This document shows, one piece after another, positions 47,880-58,092 of a stretch of 64,000 nucleotides of DNA; within the stretch, counting starts at the first letter, position 1; every line of letters begins with the position of its first letter. The notes beneath the pieces are model-generated. The model did not search any database, was not told the DNA's origin, and saw only the letters and a program-made list of their open reading frames with translations. A program made the position numbers and the translations under genes. The stretch is from Melittangium boletus DSM 14713 (GTDB lineage: Bacteria; Myxococcota; Myxococcia; Myxococcales; Myxococcaceae), in contig NZ_CP022163.1 in assembly GCF_002305855.1 (NCBI RefSeq), forward strand, positions 5,208,292 through 5,272,291, read 5' to 3'.

Positions 47880-48911
47880 TCACCCCGGGCCCGGCGGGGG
47901 CTCCTCCTCCGAGGGGATTTGAAGGGGTTCGATCCGGGAGAAGGCCTCGATGATGGTGCGGACGATGAAGTCCCGGCCGGTGACGAAGGCGCTCAGGTGT
48001 CCCCCGGACAGGTAGCGCAGCTCCGCGCCCCGCCAGTGCTTGAGCAGGCGCAGGGTGGAGGACGCGGGGACGAAGCCGTCCTGGCGCGCGGCCATGAGGA
48101 TGGCGCGGCGGGGCTGGGACAGGGGCGGCAGCGCGGTGGTGGACACCGCGGAGAGCACCTCGGCCAGCCGCTGGCGTGCCGCCCCGGGGCTCCCGAGGGG
48201 ACGGCCCAGGGCCTCCCAATCCGGCACGGCGGACAACACCCCCTCGGTGAAGACGGGGGACGCGGAGTCGGCCACGGCCAGCGGGATGACGGCCACGGGC
48301 AGGGGAAACATCGCGGCGGCGTAGGCGGCGACGCTGCCGCCCATGCTGTAGCCGGAGATGCCCACCTTGGGGTGTCCCCGCGCGAGCAGCCAGCCGAGCA
48401 GCGCCGTCGCCTCCACCGCCGTGGCGCGGAACATGAGCATCAGATCCACCACGGAGCGCACCGCGGGACCCACCTGCCCGGGCGGACGGCGCGCGCCGTA
48501 GTAGGGATTCTCCAGCAGCAGCGCGCCCACGCCCGAGCGGGCCAGCTTCCCGGCGATGAAGCGCCGCAGGCCGAAGCCCTCGTCCCCCGAGGACGCCAGG
48601 AAGACGCACACCGGGGGCAGGGGGCCCGCGGCATGGGGCAGCAGCAGTTGGAAGCGCGCCTGCTGGCACGCCTCGGGCAGTGAGCCCACCGCCGCGGGGC
48701 TGGGGAAGCGCCCCTCCTGGACGAGCAGGTGCCCCTCGCGCCGTGGCGGGCTCATCGCCACGTCGTGCAGCTCGGGGAAGGCGAAGCCGTGGGGCGCCCG
48801 GGTGAGCTTCTCCAGGAGCGCGGACGAGCCCCATCCGTCCTCGAAGAAGCGGGGCCGGCGCGCCGCCACGAGTTTCGCGGACAGCGCGTCCAGCCAGTGC
48901 ATGCGGTTCAT
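47880..48911 (-). CDS. ABHD18/DUF2048-like alpha/beta hydrolase
   Basis: About 343 residues. PPVCVFLASSGDEGF, LLLENPYYGARRPPGQ, and the nucleophile elbow GISGYSMGGSVAAYAA near residue 195 are the segments of the ABHD18 (DUF2048) group. The catalytic His is likely in YLSGGHLSAFV near 310. No signal peptide. ATG 48911 follows GAGAGG at nine bases; upstream in-frame starts add 12 residues and have no ribosome site. The substrate is unknown for this family. Confidence 0.8.
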   Translation of the reverse strand: MNRMHWLDALSAKLVAARRPRFFEDGWGSSALLEKLTRAPHGFAFPELHDVAMSPPRREGHLLVQEGRFPSPAAVGSLPEACQQARFQLLLPHAAGPLPPVCVFLASSGDEGFGLRRFIAGKLARSGVGALLLENPYYGARRPPGQVGPAVRSVVDLMLMFRATAVEATALLGWLLARGHPKVGISGYSMGGSVAAYAAAMFPLPVAVIPLAVADSASPVFTEGVLSAVPDWEALGRPLGSPGAARQRLAEVLSAVSTTALPPLSQPRRAILMAARQDGFVPASSTLRLLKHWRGAELRYLSGGHLSAFVTGRDFIVRTIIEAFSRIEPLQIPSEEEPPPGPG

Positions 48912-48959
48912 GGGCCGCATCCTCTCCGTCTTCGGACGGCCTGCCAATCGGCGAGCGCG

Positions 48960-50909
48960 TCAGGGCACGTCGTGGGCGAAGCCTTGCGCGGGCTCGGGCG
49001 CGTCCGCCACCGACTCCAGCGTGTCCGCGGGCGGCACGACGGTGGGCCGGAGGAAGTCGGGCGCGCGGGTGGGGTCGTACACGGGGCCCGGAGGCGTGTC
49101 CGAGTCCGGCCGCGCCACGAGCGCCTGGGGAATCACCTGGGCGCTGGGCACCGTCTTGGTGAGCGTGAGGCTGTCGCGCACGGAGTTGCTGGAGCTGATG
49201 AACTTCGCCGTCAGCGTGCCTCCGTCCACCGTCACATCGAGGTAGCCCACGTTGGCGTTGTCGCGGAAGGCGGACCAGCTCGGCTGCGAGGTCCCGAAGG
49301 GCCGCAGCGTGGCGCCTCCGCTGCCCACCACCAGGTAGGGGATTCCGCGCGTGCCCGAGGCCGCCACCGCGTTGCCGCTCATCGCCTTGGAGCGCTCGTA
49401 GTTATGGTCATGCCCGGTGAGCACCAGGTCCACCCCGTACTGCTCGAAGATGGAGGCGAACGCGTTGCGCATGGACGTGCTCGAGCCGTGCTCGCCGCTG
49501 GACCACAGCGGGTGGTGGAAGAAGACGATCTTCCAGGGGCGGGTGGTGGCCGCCAGATCCTTCTTCACCCACTCCTGCTGCAGCGCCTTGGTGCACTCCG
49601 CCGTCGGGTAGCTCAGACAATTGGAGTCGAGCGACACGAAGTGCACCGGACCCCAATCGAAGGAGTAGTAGCGCTCGGTGCCCGCCGGGTTGTTGGTGGG
49701 CAGGTAGAAGTTGTCCAGGTAGGGCTGGGCGTTCTTCGTGAGGTACTCGTGGTTGCCCGGCGTGGTGTACAGGGGGGTGCTGCGCAGCAGGGCCGCCATG
49801 GGCTTGAACATGTTGCTCTGGAACTCCGCCTCGGTACCGGAGGAGTAGGCGTTGTCGCCGAGCGTGAGCAGGAATTCACCCGCGCGCGAGGACTGGCCGA
49901 GCAGGGCGAGCACCTTGGACTGCAGCGAGCCGCCCGTGCCGAAGTCGCCCATGGCGGTGAAGCGCACGCGCGAGGTGTCGGGGCCGGAGGCGCTCTGGAA
50001 GGTGCGCACGCCCGTGGTGGAGCCGCAGGCCTCGACCACGTAGCTGTACGTGCGGCCCGGAGACAGGCCCGTCAGCTTCACCGCGTGCTGCCAGCCCGCC
50101 GCCGAGGCCGTGGCCGTGCGCGACACATCGGAGCCCTCGCCAAAGCGGACCAGGGGCGAGCAGGACGCGCTGGTGCGGAAGGCCACGATGGCGCTCGTGG
50201 TGCCCACGCTCTGCAGGTACGGCTGGCGGGGCAGCGCCGGGCCCGAGTCCGACGAGGAGGGCGGGGGCGTGGTGGTGCCTCCCTCGCCACAGGCGCGCGC
50301 CTCGGCGATGGAGCCCCAGTCATTGACGGTGTTGCCATTGACGGTGATGCGCACGTAGCGCGCCGTCCTCGCCGAGGAGAAGGGATACGTCTGGGCCGCG
50401 GCCGTCAGGGCGCTCGTGCCCGAGTAGGCCTGGGTGAAGGTGGTGCCATCCGTGGAGGTGGCGAGCGTGAACTGGTTCTGGCGCGTAGTGCCCTGGTGCC
50501 AGGCCACGGCGGCGCCGGCGAGCGATTGGGCACTGCCCAGGTCGAGCGTGAGCCACACCCCCTTGCCCAGCGCGCTCCAACGCGTGCTCATGTTGTCGTC
50601 CTGGGTATTGGCGGCCACGCTGCCGTCGCCATCATCTCCGCTGGCGGACGTACCTCGCGTCGTCAACACGCGGCAGTTGTTCACGACGATGGCGGACTCG
50701 GCGGGGGGCGCCACCTCATCATCCGCCTCGTCCTCCACGGGGAGGCTGGGGGCGGGCGCGGTGTCCGTCTCACCGGAGACGGGGGGTTGCTCGGAAGTCG
50801 GGGGAACGGGCGAGGGAGCGGGCGAGGACTCGGAAGGCCCACCACACGCGGTGACGAGCAAGACACCCATCAAACTGGAGACAGACAACCATCGATTGGG
50901 TTTGTTCAT
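48960..50909 (-). CDS. Purple-acid-phosphatase-like metallophosphoesterase lipoprotein with discoidin domain
   Basis: 649 residues. A lipoprotein signal (LMGVLLVTACGG) is followed by an acidic linker. An F5/8 type C (discoidin) domain spans residues about 75-210 (MSTRWSALGKGVWLTLDLGS and ARYVRITVNG). A fibronectin-like domain comes next. The catalytic domain has FTAMGDFG, TLGDNAYSSG, TPGNHEYL, VFFHHPLWS and LTGHDHNYER, the dinuclear metal motifs of purple acid phosphatases. It should release phosphate from organic esters outside the cell, with the discoidin part binding glycans or surfaces. An Arg/Pro-rich tail of 60 residues ends the protein. Confidence 0.92.
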   Translation of the reverse strand: MNKPNRWLSVSSLMGVLLVTACGGPSESSPAPSPVPPTSEQPPVSGETDTAPAPSLPVEDEADDEVAPPAESAIVVNNCRVLTTRGTSASGDDGDGSVAANTQDDNMSTRWSALGKGVWLTLDLGSAQSLAGAAVAWHQGTTRQNQFTLATSTDGTTFTQAYSGTSALTAAAQTYPFSSARTARYVRITVNGNTVNDWGSIAEARACGEGGTTTPPPSSSDSGPALPRQPYLQSVGTTSAIVAFRTSASCSPLVRFGEGSDVSRTATASAAGWQHAVKLTGLSPGRTYSYVVEACGSTTGVRTFQSASGPDTSRVRFTAMGDFGTGGSLQSKVLALLGQSSRAGEFLLTLGDNAYSSGTEAEFQSNMFKPMAALLRSTPLYTTPGNHEYLTKNAQPYLDNFYLPTNNPAGTERYYSFDWGPVHFVSLDSNCLSYPTAECTKALQQEWVKKDLAATTRPWKIVFFHHPLWSSGEHGSSTSMRNAFASIFEQYGVDLVLTGHDHNYERSKAMSGNAVAASGTRGIPYLVVGSGGATLRPFGTSQPSWSAFRDNANVGYLDVTVDGGTLTAKFISSSNSVRDSLTLTKTVPSAQVIPQALVARPDSDTPPGPVYDPTRAPDFLRPTVVPPADTLESVADAPEPAQGFAHDVP

Positions 50910-50976
50910 CGTGGGGCCTGCAACGGGTAGGCAAGCCCCTCATTTCCCCAGGAGGCGGGTAACCGCGAGTGTCTGG

Positions 50977-51654
50977 CTACTGTCCTGCCAGGCCACCGAG
51001 GAAGGGCTTCAAGAAGTCATCCGCCTCGGCCGCGATGCGATCGAGCGAGGCCACCAGTTCATGACCATCCTCCACCTCCACGAAGCGGACATGGCTCTTG
51101 CCCCGGACCCATTCGCGCGAGTAGCGGATATCGGTGGTGGTGTCCTGGCGCCCATGGATGAGGAGCGTGGGCACGCGCACGTCCGGCCAGCCGTCCGAGC
51201 GCGCCTCGATGGCGTCGAGATCCCGGATGAAGTCGAAGTGAACCCGGGTCTCGCGCTTCTCCGCGTAGTCCCGGGTCCCCCACCACCCGGACTCCCGCCA
51301 TTGGCGCAGACCTTCCTCGCCCACGTTGCGCCGCATCTGCTCGGAGGCCCGCAGGGCCGGCGCGAGCAGCACCAGCGCGCACACCCGCGCATCCTCCTCC
51401 GCGACCCGGCAGGCCGTGAGTCCGCCCAGGCTGGAGCCGAAGACGACCGCCCGATCCCTCTCTCCGCCCACGGCCTCTCGCACCGTGCGCATCATCGCGC
51501 TCAGGCTCAGGTGCTCGAGCGACGGCTGGCGCAGGTTCAACCGCTCCAGGTGGATGCCCTTGCGGGCGTAGTGCCGGGCGAGGGCCACGCCCTTGGCGGA
51601 CTCGGGGCCGGAGGCGAAGCCGTGCAGATAGAGCCAACGAGGGGACATGCTCAT
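50977..51654 (-). CDS. YqiA/UPF0227-like esterase
   Basis: 225-residue small alpha/beta hydrolase. LYLHGFASGPESAKG at the N-terminus, VVFGSSLGGLTACRVA with the nucleophile Ser near residue 73, LLIHGRQDTTTDI (acid) and VEDGHELV (His) follow the YqiA pattern. It resembles enzymes that cleave short acyl-CoA or p-nitrophenyl esters. No signal peptide. It diverges from the SDR gene across about 35 bases, leaving very little room for two promoters. Confidence 0.85.
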   Translation of the reverse strand: MSMSPRWLYLHGFASGPESAKGVALARHYARKGIHLERLNLRQPSLEHLSLSAMMRTVREAVGGERDRAVVFGSSLGGLTACRVAEEDARVCALVLLAPALRASEQMRRNVGEEGLRQWRESGWWGTRDYAEKRETRVHFDFIRDLDAIEARSDGWPDVRVPTLLIHGRQDTTTDIRYSREWVRGKSHVRFVEVEDGHELVASLDRIAAEADDFLKPFLGGLAGQ

Positions 51655-51683
51655 GGCGGCGCACTCTACTCCCGGGGCGGTAA

Positions 51684-52496
<813 letters not shown>

Positions 52497-52515
52497 CCAG
52501 GCCCGGAGCTGTCAC

Positions 52516-53307
52516 ATGCCTACCCGACTGCGCGTGTATCAGGTCGACGCCTTCTCCTCTCAAGTCTTCGGGGGCAACCCCGCCGCGGTGTGCCCGCTCG
52601 ACACGTGGCTGCCGGATGACGTGCTCCAGGCCATCGCCTTGGAGAACAACCTCTCCGAGACGGCCTTCGTGATGCGCGACGAGGTGCGCGGCTGGCAGAT
52701 CCGCTGGTTCACCCCCGCCCAGGAGGTGGACCTGTGTGGCCATGCCACGCTGGCCTCGGCCTACATCCTCTTCACGCGGTTGGCACCGGGGCTGGAGCGG
52801 GCGCAGTTCAACTCGCGCTCGGGCCCGCTGGTGGTGACGCAGGGCGAGGACGGGTGGATGGAGATGGACTTCCCCTCGCGTCCGCCCGAGCCGTGCGTCC
52901 CGCCGGAAGGACTCGCCGAGGCCCTGGGCGCCGAGCCCCGGGAGACCCTGATGTCGCGCGACCTGGTGGCTGTCTTCGACAGCGAGGAGGAGGTGAGGGC
53001 GCTCACCCCGGACATGGGCCGGCTGGCCGCGCTGGACTTCTTCGCGGTGGCGGCCACGGCGCGGGGGACGGAGGCGGACTTCGTCTCGCGCTTCTTCGCG
53101 CCGCGCGTGGGCGTGCCGGAGGATCCGGTGACGGGCTCGGCGCACTGCACGCTGGTGCCCTATTGGGCGCGGGAACTGGGCAAGTCGAAGCTGCTCGCGC
53201 ACCAGGTATCCGCGCGAGGCGGAGTGCTCCAGTGCGAGGATCGCGGCGAGCGCGTGGGCATCGCTGGACAGGCGGTGCTCTACATGGAGGGGCACATCAT
53301 CTTGTGA
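52516..53307 (+). CDS. PhzF-family isomerase-like protein
   Basis: 263 residues. VYQVDAFSSQVFGGNPAAV at the N-terminus, NNLSETAFV with the conserved Glu48, RWFTPAQEVDLCGHATLA, and PEDPVTGSAHCTLVPYW are the two-domain signature of the PhzF fold. In PhzF the Glu moves a proton on a phenazine precursor; relatives are isomerases or epimerases of unknown substrates. No phenazine genes are near. GGAG lies seven bases before ATG 52516. It is probably cotranscribed with the SDR gene upstream. Confidence 0.9.
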   Translation: MPTRLRVYQVDAFSSQVFGGNPAAVCPLDTWLPDDVLQAIALENNLSETAFVMRDEVRGWQIRWFTPAQEVDLCGHATLASAYILFTRLAPGLERAQFNSRSGPLVVTQGEDGWMEMDFPSRPPEPCVPPEGLAEALGAEPRETLMSRDLVAVFDSEEEVRALTPDMGRLAALDFFAVAATARGTEADFVSRFFAPRVGVPEDPVTGSAHCTLVPYWARELGKSKLLAHQVSARGGVLQCEDRGERVGIAGQAVLYMEGHIIL

Positions 53308-53345
53308 TGGCTCCACCGCTGGTTTCCATTCATCTGGGGGTGGAC

Positions 53346-54175
53346 ATGACTTGTTCTCGCCGGAACGCCTGCTGGCAGCTCGCGCGCCTACTGCTGGCCA
53401 GCCTTGTGCTGGGTGGCTGCGCCATCCGCCACGGACATGCTGGCCCTTCTTCGCACAGGGAACTGCGGCTCGATTCGGAATCGGCTGCCCGCTTCCGCCA
53501 CGCGAGCGTCGTACGTGGCACTGCGGTCTCCTCCTCGACTGCACTGGCCGTGGGGTCCTCGCTTGTCCTGGCCACACTCCGCTGGTCCTGACCGTGCTCC
53601 ATCATTCCGAGGACAAGTTAGGCGAATTACAGGAGCACCTCGCGGAGTGCGCCCAACTCGCCGATCGCCAAGTCAATGCCCCGCTCTTCGGCAATCGCCC
53701 TCCTACCCGGGAGGAGTGTGGCGAGGAGTTGGAAGTGGACGGCTGTGCAGAGCCCATCACCCGCGCCATGCTTCTGGGCAGGCAGAAGCACGCCGTCGCC
53801 TTGGCCTGTGCTCGCGACGTGCTCGCACGGCTTTGGCCCGCGCCTGTCAGTATCGAGCAGCGCTACCGCTACTACCCGCACAGCAAGGTCCTCGAGACCA
53901 TCAGCCGTGAGAAAGAGCAACAACTCATCACGCAGCGTTGTACCGAAGAGTTGTGGGGCAGCATCAAGCCCGACATCGTCCTCCACGCTGATTACAACCT
54001 TCTTAAGGCCGCGGTCATCATCGATTTGAAATTCCCTTGTCCTTCCTCCAACAGTCCAACGTGGAGGGCATATGGAAGAGGCAGCGCCTATGAGGATTCC
54101 AATCAAGGCGAGGTCTATAAGAATGCACTAGGGGGCGAGGCCCTGCTTCTTTCCCCGGAGGGGTTCTTCCGATGA
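53346..54175 (+). pseudogene. DUF6310-like lipoprotein, predicted PD-(D/E)xK toxin, split by a frameshift
   Basis: The first frame (53346-53591) has a lipoprotein signal, LARLLLASLVLGGC, and about 60 further residues, then stops. A second frame, open from 53351 to 54175, carries the rest: LHHSEDKLGELQEHLAECAQ, LFGNRPPTREECGEEL, RYRYYPHSKVLE, and the nuclease-like IKPDIVLHADYN-AAVIIDLKFPCP with PD and DxK. It ends with YEDSNQGEVYKNAL. This matches my memory of DUF6310 proteins of myxobacteria. A one-base shift between 53540 and 53591 would join the frames. The stop overlaps the DUF3396 gene start (ATGA), as in toxin-immunity pairs. Whether the break is real or a sequencing error cannot be told. 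Confidence 0.65.
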
Positions 54176-55107
54176 AAGCGCACCTGCCTGGTCTGCGAGT
54201 GCGGACGGCGGATGGTAGGCCGGTGGCTCGTGACGGCATCGTCATCTGTTTCTTCCTCCATCGTTCACATGGGGAGATAGCCCCCGAGATATGGCGGGCG
54301 CTGCAAACGTACCTCCGTGCAATCCCTCCCCAGGTATTGCGCTGGTATCCTGATCCCAATGGTGACTGGCAGCCTCTTGATGACAAGGGTTGGGAGCACA
54401 TCCGCGAGAAGATGCTCGAACGGCGCGGGCGACCGGCCTGTGGCGTCGATCTGGAGGAGCACTGCGACGACACGGGGGGCTACAACTTCGAATACGAAGG
54501 GCTTCGCCTCGACGCACCGTTGTTTCGTGACAAGGATGCTACCTGCGCCGTGGCCTTCACCCTTCCCACTGAATACCTGGTGGAGCACGGTCCTTCCCAC
54601 GTGCGCGCCCTGACCCTTGAACTCGCGCGCGAGCTGCCCTTCAGCTTCGGCTATGCCAGCTTCGCCCTGGTCGCTCCCAGGGGACAATGGTTCGCGAATT
54701 ACCGCGCGGCCCGAGAGTTGCGAGACCGCTATTCAGGCCTGGATGTCTACAGGCTCGGGGAGACGAGCCGACACATCGGCACCCGCGCGCGAGGTGCCTA
54801 CTGGCTCACCTTCATCGGACCGCCTCTGCTCGGACAGGTTGGCGGACTCGAGGTCCTGCGGCGGCTTCCCTCTTCAGATGTCTCCTTGGAGGCCTTGCCT
54901 CCCCTGGAAGGAGAGCGCGTGCTCGTCACTCTCGACGAGTGGCCCGAGGCCATCGACATGGAACAGCACGAGCGCCCGTCTCCTCAGCTTCTTTCTCTCG
55001 CCCAATTGCTCGAGCCCTTCCTCCATGAGGAGCGCTCCAACTGGTTCACCTTTCTCGGCAATGACACGGAGGACATGCACCGTTGGACACGGCGCTTCTG
55101 TCCCTGA
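54172..55107 (+). CDS. DUF3396 protein, candidate immunity protein
   Basis: 311 residues. The opening DGIVICFFLHRSHGEIAPEIW, then YWLTFIGPPLLGQVGG and VLVTLDEWPEAIDM near the end, are those of DUF3396, a family annotated as type VI immunity proteins. It is soluble, without a signal or membrane helix. It overlaps the DUF6310 gene by four bases. The family name reflects genomic association with toxins; in myxobacteria such pairs are also found with lipoprotein toxins delivered by outer-membrane exchange (SitA/SitI). The gene is intact even though its partner is broken, as expected if protection remains useful. Confidence 0.75.
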   Translation: MKAHLPGLRVRTADGRPVARDGIVICFFLHRSHGEIAPEIWRALQTYLRAIPPQVLRWYPDPNGDWQPLDDKGWEHIREKMLERRGRPACGVDLEEHCDDTGGYNFEYEGLRLDAPLFRDKDATCAVAFTLPTEYLVEHGPSHVRALTLELARELPFSFGYASFALVAPRGQWFANYRAARELRDRYSGLDVYRLGETSRHIGTRARGAYWLTFIGPPLLGQVGGLEVLRRLPSSDVSLEALPPLEGERVLVTLDEWPEAIDMEQHERPSPQLLSLAQLLEPFLHEERSNWFTFLGNDTEDMHRWTRRFCP

Positions 55108-55154
55108 ATCAAAGCCCCTGTTCCTTTGATGGGGGGGCGCGTAGCGTCACGGGG

Positions 55155-55583
55155 ATGAACGACGATCCCCACGACCTCGCCCGCTTCGTGCACGCCCAGG
55201 AAGAGGGTGGCACCTATGACCGGGCCCTCGCCGAGCTGCGCCGTGGACGCAAGACCTCGCATTGGATGTGGTTCGTGTTCCCGCAGATCGCCGGTCTCGG
55301 CCGCAGTCCCATGGCGCAGCGGTACGCGATCGCCTCGCTCGACGAGGCGCGGGCGTACCTCGCGCATCCGACGCTGGGGCCACGGCTCGTCGAGTGCGCG
55401 GGCGTCGTGGCCGATACGTCCGCGCCCTCCGCGGAGGCTATCTTTGGCGGCATCGACGCGCAGAAGCTCCGGTCGTCGATGACGCTGTTCCTCCGCGCCG
55501 ACCCATCGCAGCTGGTGTTCCAGCGGGTGCTCGACGCGTTCTTTGGAGGGAAGGCCGACGAGGCGACCGACCGCCTGCTTTGA
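55155..55583 (+). CDS. DUF1810 family protein
   Basis: 142 residues. DLARFVHAQ, then ALAELRRGRKTSHWMWFVFPQIAGLG (shown in part), SMTLF and VLDAFFGGKADEATDRLL follow the DUF1810/calpastatin-like family from end to end. The family is small, soluble and of unknown function; the block KTSHWMWFVFPQ is its hallmark. ATG 55155 is chosen because the homology begins there. It converges on the DUF3089 gene 23 bases away. Confidence 0.88.
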   Translation: MNDDPHDLARFVHAQEEGGTYDRALAELRRGRKTSHWMWFVFPQIAGLGRSPMAQRYAIASLDEARAYLAHPTLGPRLVECAGVVADTSAPSAEAIFGGIDAQKLRSSMTLFLRADPSQLVFQRVLDAFFGGKADEATDRLL

Positions 55584-55606
55584 TTGAGCGTTCCCCTTTC
55601 CGGGGG

Positions 55607-56719
55607 CTATTTGGGCATCGCGAGGAACGCGGCCACGCGGGTGAGAGCGTTCTGCCGCAGGTTCATGAAGAAGAGTTGGTACTCGATGGGGTGGTAGTTC
55701 CCGCTGCCCATCACGTGATCGAGGATGCGGCTGGGAAGATCGCGAGGAGCGGCGCCGATATGGGACACGATGAGTGTGCCATCCACGCACCTGGCATCCG
55801 CGAACGCCACGCGCGGCGCGGGGTTGTCGCTCTCCAGGAACACCGCGCCCAGGTTCAGCTCCGCCGACGCGGGAGTCCCGTCGATTCGCCAGGACAAGGG
55901 GTTCGTGCACAGGCGTTCGCGGGTATCCGTCCGGTGTAGATCGAGCTCGGTCGGTACATGCTCGGGCCCCCTCGCGTTCCACGCGACGGCACAGTGCAGG
56001 TCATCGGCCGAGCGGCATGCCGCCACATCGGGAGCGCGCTCGTGAAGTCCCTCCACGGTGACGAGGGCTCCCACCAGATAAGCGGCGACGAGCTGGTTCC
56101 GCAGTGGGGTGCCCGAGATCTCCTCATCCAGCAGTCGCTCCGCCATCACGGTTCCCTGGCTGTGCGCGGCGAGGATGAATGGCCGCCCGGCTCCGCGTTT
56201 CGAGTTGAAGGTGGCGAAGGCTCTCCGGACATCGTCGTACGCCAGGCGGATCGCCCGAGCCCCATCCTCGGTGGGATGGGTGAACGCCGTGCCATTGGCC
56301 TGCCGGTACCTGGGGGCGTACACCGCGCAACAGCCGTTGAACGCGGAGGCTTGTATTCCCGTCGCGACGCGATCGGTGGCTTCGTTGAGCGCCGCGTCGT
56401 CGGTCGGGGCGTTCCAGCGACTGCCGACATAGGACGTCGGATGGACGTAGAAGACGTCCACTGCCGCGTGGAGTTGATCGACCGCGGGCGCGCCGGTCGG
56501 CGAGCGATCCGCCAAGTCTTCACGTTCCGGAAGCGCGCTCCAGTGCAGGGGACTCGCATAGTCCGGCGCGGGCGGTGGTGTTTCGGCTTCGAACGCAACA
56601 CCCGGAGTCATCGAGAAACGAACCAGCGCACCGAGGTTCCGTGCGCTGATCCATCCCGCCGCGACGACCGCGAGCCCGACCCAACACGCGATCCGCGCCG
56701 CTTTCTTCCACCTGCTCAT
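55607..56719 (-). CDS. DUF3089 alpha/beta hydrolase-like protein, membrane-anchored
   Basis: About 370 residues. An N-terminal helix (ARIACWVGLAVVAAGWI) probably anchors it. VDVFYVHPTSYVGSRWNAPT is the DUF3089 opening, ILAAHSQGTVMAERLL near residue 190 is the nucleophile elbow, and CAVAWNARG with DPL-type loops follows. The family is related to lipases and is common in proteobacteria and actinobacteria without an assigned substrate. ATG 56719 is preceded by a G-rich stretch rather than a clear ribosome site. It lies 88 bases downstream of the P450 gene on the same strand and could belong to that unit. Confidence 0.82.
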   Translation of the reverse strand: MSRWKKAARIACWVGLAVVAAGWISARNLGALVRFSMTPGVAFEAETPPPAPDYASPLHWSALPEREDLADRSPTGAPAVDQLHAAVDVFYVHPTSYVGSRWNAPTDDAALNEATDRVATGIQASAFNGCCAVYAPRYRQANGTAFTHPTEDGARAIRLAYDDVRRAFATFNSKRGAGRPFILAAHSQGTVMAERLLDEEISGTPLRNQLVAAYLVGALVTVEGLHERAPDVAACRSADDLHCAVAWNARGPEHVPTELDLHRTDTRERLCTNPLSWRIDGTPASAELNLGAVFLESDNPAPRVAFADARCVDGTLIVSHIGAAPRDLPSRILDHVMGSGNYHPIEYQLFFMNLRQNALTRVAAFLAMPK

Positions 56720-56807
56720 GGGGTACCCCAGTCCCGTTATTGCCTCCCGGCCCGCTCCTCCATGGGGGGGCCGGGAGGTGTCTGGGAAGCATCGTACCCG
56801 AGTCCGC

Positions 56808-58049
56808 CTATGCGCTCGCGCGAGCCCCCGCCGCGGGCTCCACGCGGACCCGCAGGGACTTGAGGCCTCGGATGGAGAAGTGCTCCAAGACCTCCCAGGG
56901 CTGGCCCGGGACGAGCGAGAGCCGCCGGTCCGGCGTGAGCAGCTCCTCCAGCACCACCTTGGCCTCCAGCCGGGCGAGGGGCGCCCCCAGGCAGAAGTGG
57001 ATGCCATGGCCGAACGCGACCTGTCCCACGACATTGCGGGTCACGTCGAAACGATCCGGCTCCTGGAACTTGCGCGGGTCGCGGTTGGCGGAGCCGAAGA
57101 GCAGCAGGACGCTCGCCCCCGCGGGGATGCGCGTTCCGGCCACTTCCACCTCCTGGGTCGTCTTCCGGAAGAGCGCCTGCGCGGCCGAGTCGTAGCGAAG
57201 CATCTCCTCCACCGCGTTGGGAATCAGCGCGGGCTCGCGGATGAGCCGGTCGCGTTGATCGGGATGGCTGAGCAGCGCGCGCACGCCGTTGCCGAGCAGG
57301 TTGGTGGTGGTCTCGTTGCCCGCCACCAGCAGGAGCCGGCAGAAGTCGACCGCGTCGCTCACGGAGAGCACACCCTCGCGCACGCCGTTGTCCAGCAGCG
57401 CCTGGACGAGATCCTCCCGGGGCTGTTGGCGGCGTGCCTCGAGGGCCTGCGCCATGTAGTCGCTCAGTTCGCGGTTGCTGCGCTCGATGCCGGACAGCTC
57501 CGAGCCCTTGGCCAGCGCGAACGAGGTGGCGAGGGCGTCATCGGACCAGCGCTTGAAGTCGTGCCGCCGCTCCGGCTCCACCCCCAGCATCTCCGCGATG
57601 ACGATGACGGGCAGCGGCTCCGCCAGGTCCTTGATGAGATCGAACTCGCCCGAGCGTGGCAATTGGGAGATGAGCTCACGGGCGAGCTGCCGGATGCGCG
57701 GCTCCATCTCGGAGATCCGCTTGGGTGTGAAGGCCTTCGTCACCAGGCCGCGGGTCTTCGTGTGGGTAGGAGGGTCCTCGCTGATGAGCACGCCTCGGCG
57801 GAAGGTGCGCAGGGCGTGGGGCGCCACCTTCGCGGCCTCGTCGAGCTTTTCGGGCCCCACGATGGCGCGAGCGGAGGAGAAGACCGCCGGGTTCTTCGTG
57901 ATCGCGACGACGTCCTCGTAGCGGCTGACGATGTACCAGCCGAACTGCTCGTTGAAGTAGACGGGGGTATTTTCTCGGAGCGTTGCGTAATAGGGGTAGG
58001 GATCAGCCTGCACTGTGGACGACAAGGGGTTGTAGTCACTGGATTGCAT
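56808..58049 (-). CDS. Cytochrome P450
   Basis: 413 residues, a full-length bacterial class I P450. The I-helix oxygen-binding motif is LVAGNETTTN near residue 243. The ExxR pair is in EEMLRYDS near 285, and the heme loop is FGHGIHFCLGAPLAR with the Cys near 351. The sequence resembles CYP107/CYP109-type soluble enzymes that need separate ferredoxin and reductase; none is nearby. It is downstream of a TetR gene by 43 bases on the same strand, so it is probably controlled by that repressor. Confidence 0.96.
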   Translation of the reverse strand: MQSSDYNPLSSTVQADPYPYYATLRENTPVYFNEQFGWYIVSRYEDVVAITKNPAVFSSARAIVGPEKLDEAAKVAPHALRTFRRGVLISEDPPTHTKTRGLVTKAFTPKRISEMEPRIRQLARELISQLPRSGEFDLIKDLAEPLPVIVIAEMLGVEPERRHDFKRWSDDALATSFALAKGSELSGIERSNRELSDYMAQALEARRQQPREDLVQALLDNGVREGVLSVSDAVDFCRLLLVAGNETTTNLLGNGVRALLSHPDQRDRLIREPALIPNAVEEMLRYDSAAQALFRKTTQEVEVAGTRIPAGASVLLLFGSANRDPRKFQEPDRFDVTRNVVGQVAFGHGIHFCLGAPLARLEAKVVLEELLTPDRRLSLVPGQPWEVLEHFSIRGLKSLRVRVEPAAGARASA

Positions 58050-58092
58050 GGTGGTGTGAAACTCCCTTGAGAATTCGAGGGCGACTCGCGAC

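Noticed and set aside
47874..47885. Palindrome GGGTGATCACCC at convergent stops
   Set aside because: It arises from two TGA codons back to back and has no loop or T-run, so it is not called a terminator.
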